From NCBI RefSeq assembly GCF_000787835.1, contig NZ_BBPP01000015.1, positions 1-64,000 on the forward strand: 64,000 nt of DNA, read 5' to 3'. A model generated the notes under the pieces. The model worked only from the letters and a program-made list of their open reading frames with translations. It was not told the origin of the DNA and did not search any database. This document shows positions 62,349 through 64,000 of the stretch, one piece after another. Source of the DNA: Streptacidiphilus melanogenes (GTDB taxonomy: Bacteria; Actinomycetota; Actinomycetes; Streptomycetales; Streptomycetaceae). A program made the position numbers and the translations under genes. Position 1 is the stretch's first letter. The number at the start of each line of letters is the position of its first letter.

Positions 62349-63086
62349 GTGGACCTCGGTTTCCTGTTCGCCGCGATCGTCGGCCTCGCCCTCGCGGTGC
62401 TCGTCCTCGCCCTCTTCGGCCGCACCGCCCGCTCGCGCGAGGGAGTCTTCTCCGGCAGCGCCCTCGCCTTCCTCGGCTCGGCGTCCCTGTCCTCCTTCGT
62501 CCTCATCGCCGCCTTCCTCATCGCGGGCTCCTGGTCCAACCTCAACACCGCGCGGGGCCACACCCTCGACGAGGCCCGCGCCCTCAACGCCGCCTACACG
62601 GACGCGGACGCGCACACCCGCCCGCTGCTGCACGCCTACGTGACCTCGGTGATCCACGACGAGTGGCCCACGATGGCCAAGGGCCAGGCCAGCCCGGTGT
62701 CCTGGGAGCGGCTCGACGCAGTGCGCGCCCAGGTCCTGGCCGAACCGTCCTCGGCCGCCCGCGAGCAGGAGCTCAGCGACCTGGGCGGCGTCTACACGAG
62801 CCGGCAGGTCCGCCTGGCCGACTCCTGGGCGACGATGCCGTGGCCGCTGTATCCCGCGCTGGTCTGCACCGGACTGCTGGTCCTGCTCTACGCCCCGATC
62901 GCGGGCCTCACCTTCCACCGGCGCGAGGCGGTGGCGCTGGGCCTGGTCGGGGCGGTGGTCGGCTTCGGGGTGTGGATGGTGCTGCACATGACCCACCCGT
63001 ACACCGGCCCGGTCCACGTGACACCGGTGGCATACACACAATCCCTGCAACGCTTCACGCAGTTGGCGGGCACGGTGCCGAAGTAG
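62349..63086 (+). CDS. DUF4239 membrane protein
   Basis: A 245-residue protein with four membrane segments (about 4-22, 38-58, 166-186, 193-215) and the DUF4239/bestrophin-like pattern (GSWSNLNTARGHTLDEARALNAAY, HAYVTSVIHDEWPTMAKGQ split here into two parts). Function unknown. GTG start directly after the preceding stop, with GGAAGGGG upstream. It lies between cvnC and cvnD, which is unusual. Confidence 0.72.
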   Translation: MDLGFLFAAIVGLALAVLVLALFGRTARSREGVFSGSALAFLGSASLSSFVLIAAFLIAGSWSNLNTARGHTLDEARALNAAYTDADAHTRPLLHAYVTSVIHDEWPTMAKGQASPVSWERLDAVRAQVLAEPSSAAREQELSDLGGVYTSRQVRLADSWATMPWPLYPALVCTGLLVLLYAPIAGLTFHRREAVALGLVGAVVGFGVWMVLHMTHPYTGPVHVTPVAYTQSLQRFTQLAGTVPK

Positions 63087-63141
63087 CGGCGTGGTGCGCG
63101 CGACATGGGGGGTGAGGTTCCGCACGCCGGTCCGCATTGCC

Positions 63142-63147
63142 TATGAT
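63142..63147 (+). promoter_or_regulatory. -10 box for a separate, leaderless cvnD transcript
   Basis: TATGAT, a near-consensus -10, ends six bases before the GTG at 63154 and nine before the ATG at 63157. No ribosome site is seen. Confidence 0.6.
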
Positions 63148-63153
63148 GCGCGC

Positions 63154-63735
63154 GTGATGCGTGGCACGAAGGGGGACGGCTCGTTCGTCGCCGTCAAGAT
63201 CCTTGTTGCGGGCGGCTTCGGCGCGGGCAAGACGACGCTGGTCGGAGCCGTCAGCGAGATCCGGCCTTTGCGGACGGAGGAACGGCTGAGCGAGGCGGGT
63301 CGTCCCGTCGACGACACGCACGGGGTGGAGGGCAAGACGACCACCACCGTCGCCATGGACTTCGGCCGGATCGACATCCGGGAGGGCCTGGCGGTCTACC
63401 TCTTCGGCACGCCCGGCCAGGACCGGTTCTGGTTCGTCTGGGACGAGCTGGCCCAGGGGGCCCTCGGCGCCGTCGTGCTCGCCGACACACGGCGGCTGGA
63501 GGACTGCTTCCCGTCCGTCGACTACTTCGAGCGGCGCGGCATCCCTTTCGTCGTCGCCGTCAACTGCTTCGAGGGCGCTCAGCACTACCCGGCGGACCAG
63601 GTGCGCGACGCGCTCGACCTCGGCGCGCACGTGCCGGTCGTGCTCTGCGACGCACGGGAGCGGGACTCCGTCAAGGAGGTCCTGGTGCACGTGGTCGAAC
63701 TTGCGCTGACCGAGCGGGAGTCCGTCTACAGCTGA
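63154..63735 (+). CDS. cvnD: Conservon Ras-like GTPase CvnD
   Basis: A 193-residue GTP-binding protein of the CvnD family. Walker A GGFGAGKTT (20-28); switch region EGKTTTTVAMDFGRI; LFGTPGQDRFWFVWDEL (G3); ADTRRLEDCFPSVDYFE; NCFEG (G4-like). It should act with CvnA-C at the membrane. Start chosen at GTG 63154 from the -10 spacing; ATG 63157 is equally possible. Its separation from cvnC by two genes and its own promoter are atypical. Confidence 0.92.
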   Translation: MMRGTKGDGSFVAVKILVAGGFGAGKTTLVGAVSEIRPLRTEERLSEAGRPVDDTHGVEGKTTTTVAMDFGRIDIREGLAVYLFGTPGQDRFWFVWDELAQGALGAVVLADTRRLEDCFPSVDYFERRGIPFVVAVNCFEGAQHYPADQVRDALDLGAHVPVVLCDARERDSVKEVLVHVVELALTERESVYS

Positions 63736-63780
63736 GCCCGGCGTGAGCCGGTGCGGTCGGTGCGGCCGGTGTGGTCGGGT

Positions 63781-63804
63781 GGTCAGGCGGTCAGGCGGTC
63801 AGCC
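63781..63804 (-). repeat. Triple 8-bp tandem repeat at the gene end
   Basis: GGTCAGGC, GGTCAGGC, GGTCAGCC in tandem. The last unit covers the stop codon of the leftward gene. The preceding 30 bp are also GGTC/GGTG-rich. Confidence 0.7.
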
Positions 63805-64000
63805 CGGCGAGAGCCTGAGCGTCGCGTTGGTGACCGTCATCGGGCGGTCGGTCAGGATCGTCAGCAGCGTGCGTCCGGCCGGGTTGGGCGCCAGCGGGGC
63901 GCCGACGCGGCGCAGCACGTAGACGGCGCTGCCGTGCGGCGGGACGGCGGCCGGGCCGGAGACGATCCGCCAGCCGGTGTCGGGCCAGGCGCTGACGCTG
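63799..64000 (-). CDS. C-terminal part of an unidentified protein (cut by the window edge)
   Basis: A leftward frame open to the right edge gives 66 residues ending TLLTILTDRPMTVTNATLRLSPG before TGA. The sequence (SVSAWPDTGWRIVSGPAAVP, GSAVYVLRRVGAP) looks like a beta-rich domain of the kind found at the end of secreted enzymes. Codon use is normal for the window. Identity cannot be given from this piece. Confidence 0.55.
   Translation of the reverse strand, partial: SVSAWPDTGWRIVSGPAAVPPHGSAVYVLRRVGAPLAPNPAGRTLLTILTDRPMTVTNATLRLSPG

Noticed and set aside
1-64000. tRNA, rRNA, CRISPR array, insertion sequence or prophage
   Set aside because: None recognised by reading. No transposase, integrase or phage genes were found and there is no repeat-spacer pattern.

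Overview
The window is very GC-rich actinobacterial chromosome, most likely from a Streptomyces-type organism (Streptomycetaceae: Streptomyces, Kitasatospora, Streptacidiphilus or a close relative). Grounds: extreme G/C third-position use, many GTG and TTG starts, GTGA/ATGA gene overlaps, a conservon (cvnA/B/C/D genes), a DUF2637 protein, DasR-like operator sites, RsbU-type phosphatases fused to anti-sigma-type ATPase domains, and an intergenic hairpin repeat of streptomycete type. I saw no rRNA, tRNA, CRISPR array, insertion sequence or prophage.

Layout. 0-8.5 kb: the first 24 codons of urease gamma (leftward), galE, a PAS-GAF-PP2C-ATPase regulator, a DUF2637 membrane protein, a TPR protein, a zinc-ribbon protein with an Mrr-like tail, moaA and a MobA/MocA-type nucleotidyltransferase. 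8.5-27 kb: purine (ureide) catabolism and glyoxylate use: an IclR-type regulator (AllR-like), malate synthase, 8-oxoguanine/guanine deaminase, urate oxidase, HIU hydrolase, OHCU decarboxylase, a small HTH protein, a thiamine-binding-like protein, hydroxypyruvate isomerase, tartronate semialdehyde reductase, glyoxylate carboligase, glycerate kinase, allantoinase, allantoicase and catalase. A secreted HExxE protein and a quinone oxidoreductase lie inside this block. 27-34.7 kb: a VOC protein, a second IclR regulator, a family 3 glycosidase behind two DasR-like boxes, a secreted PNGase A-like amidase, a lipoprotein and a sugar porter. 34.8-41.5 kb: XdhC, an AzgA-type purine permease and three-subunit xanthine dehydrogenase. 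41.7-58 kb: M3 peptidase, PucR regulator, ROK sugar kinase, DUF1707 protein, acetyltransferase, MBL hydrolase, PAP2 phosphatase, DedA, BlaI-type regulator, YjbQ, a second PP2C regulator, a divergent type III polyketide synthase, an SGNH esterase, a VOC protein and an acyl-CoA synthetase. 58-64 kb: a conservon in which cvnD is separated from cvnABC by two extra genes, then the 3' end of one more leftward gene.

How it works together. Purines enter through the permease. Xanthine dehydrogenase (molybdenum cofactor enzyme; moaA, a MocA-like gene and xdhC are present) makes urate. Uricase, HIU hydrolase and OHCU decarboxylase give allantoin, and allantoinase and allantoicase give ureidoglycolate plus urea. 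Urea can go to the urease begun at the left edge. Glyoxylate then goes either to malate (malate synthase) or through glyoxylate carboligase, tartronate semialdehyde reductase, hydroxypyruvate isomerase and glycerate kinase to phosphoglycerate. No ureidoglycolate lyase was recognised here.

The strongest regulatory signal is a 17-bp near-palindrome (consensus about TTCAACA-N3-TGTTGAA). It occurs five times, only in front of these catabolic units, and in four cases one arm doubles as the -35 hexamer. The likely ligand is the IclR/AllR-like protein encoded beside the first site, but this is inference.
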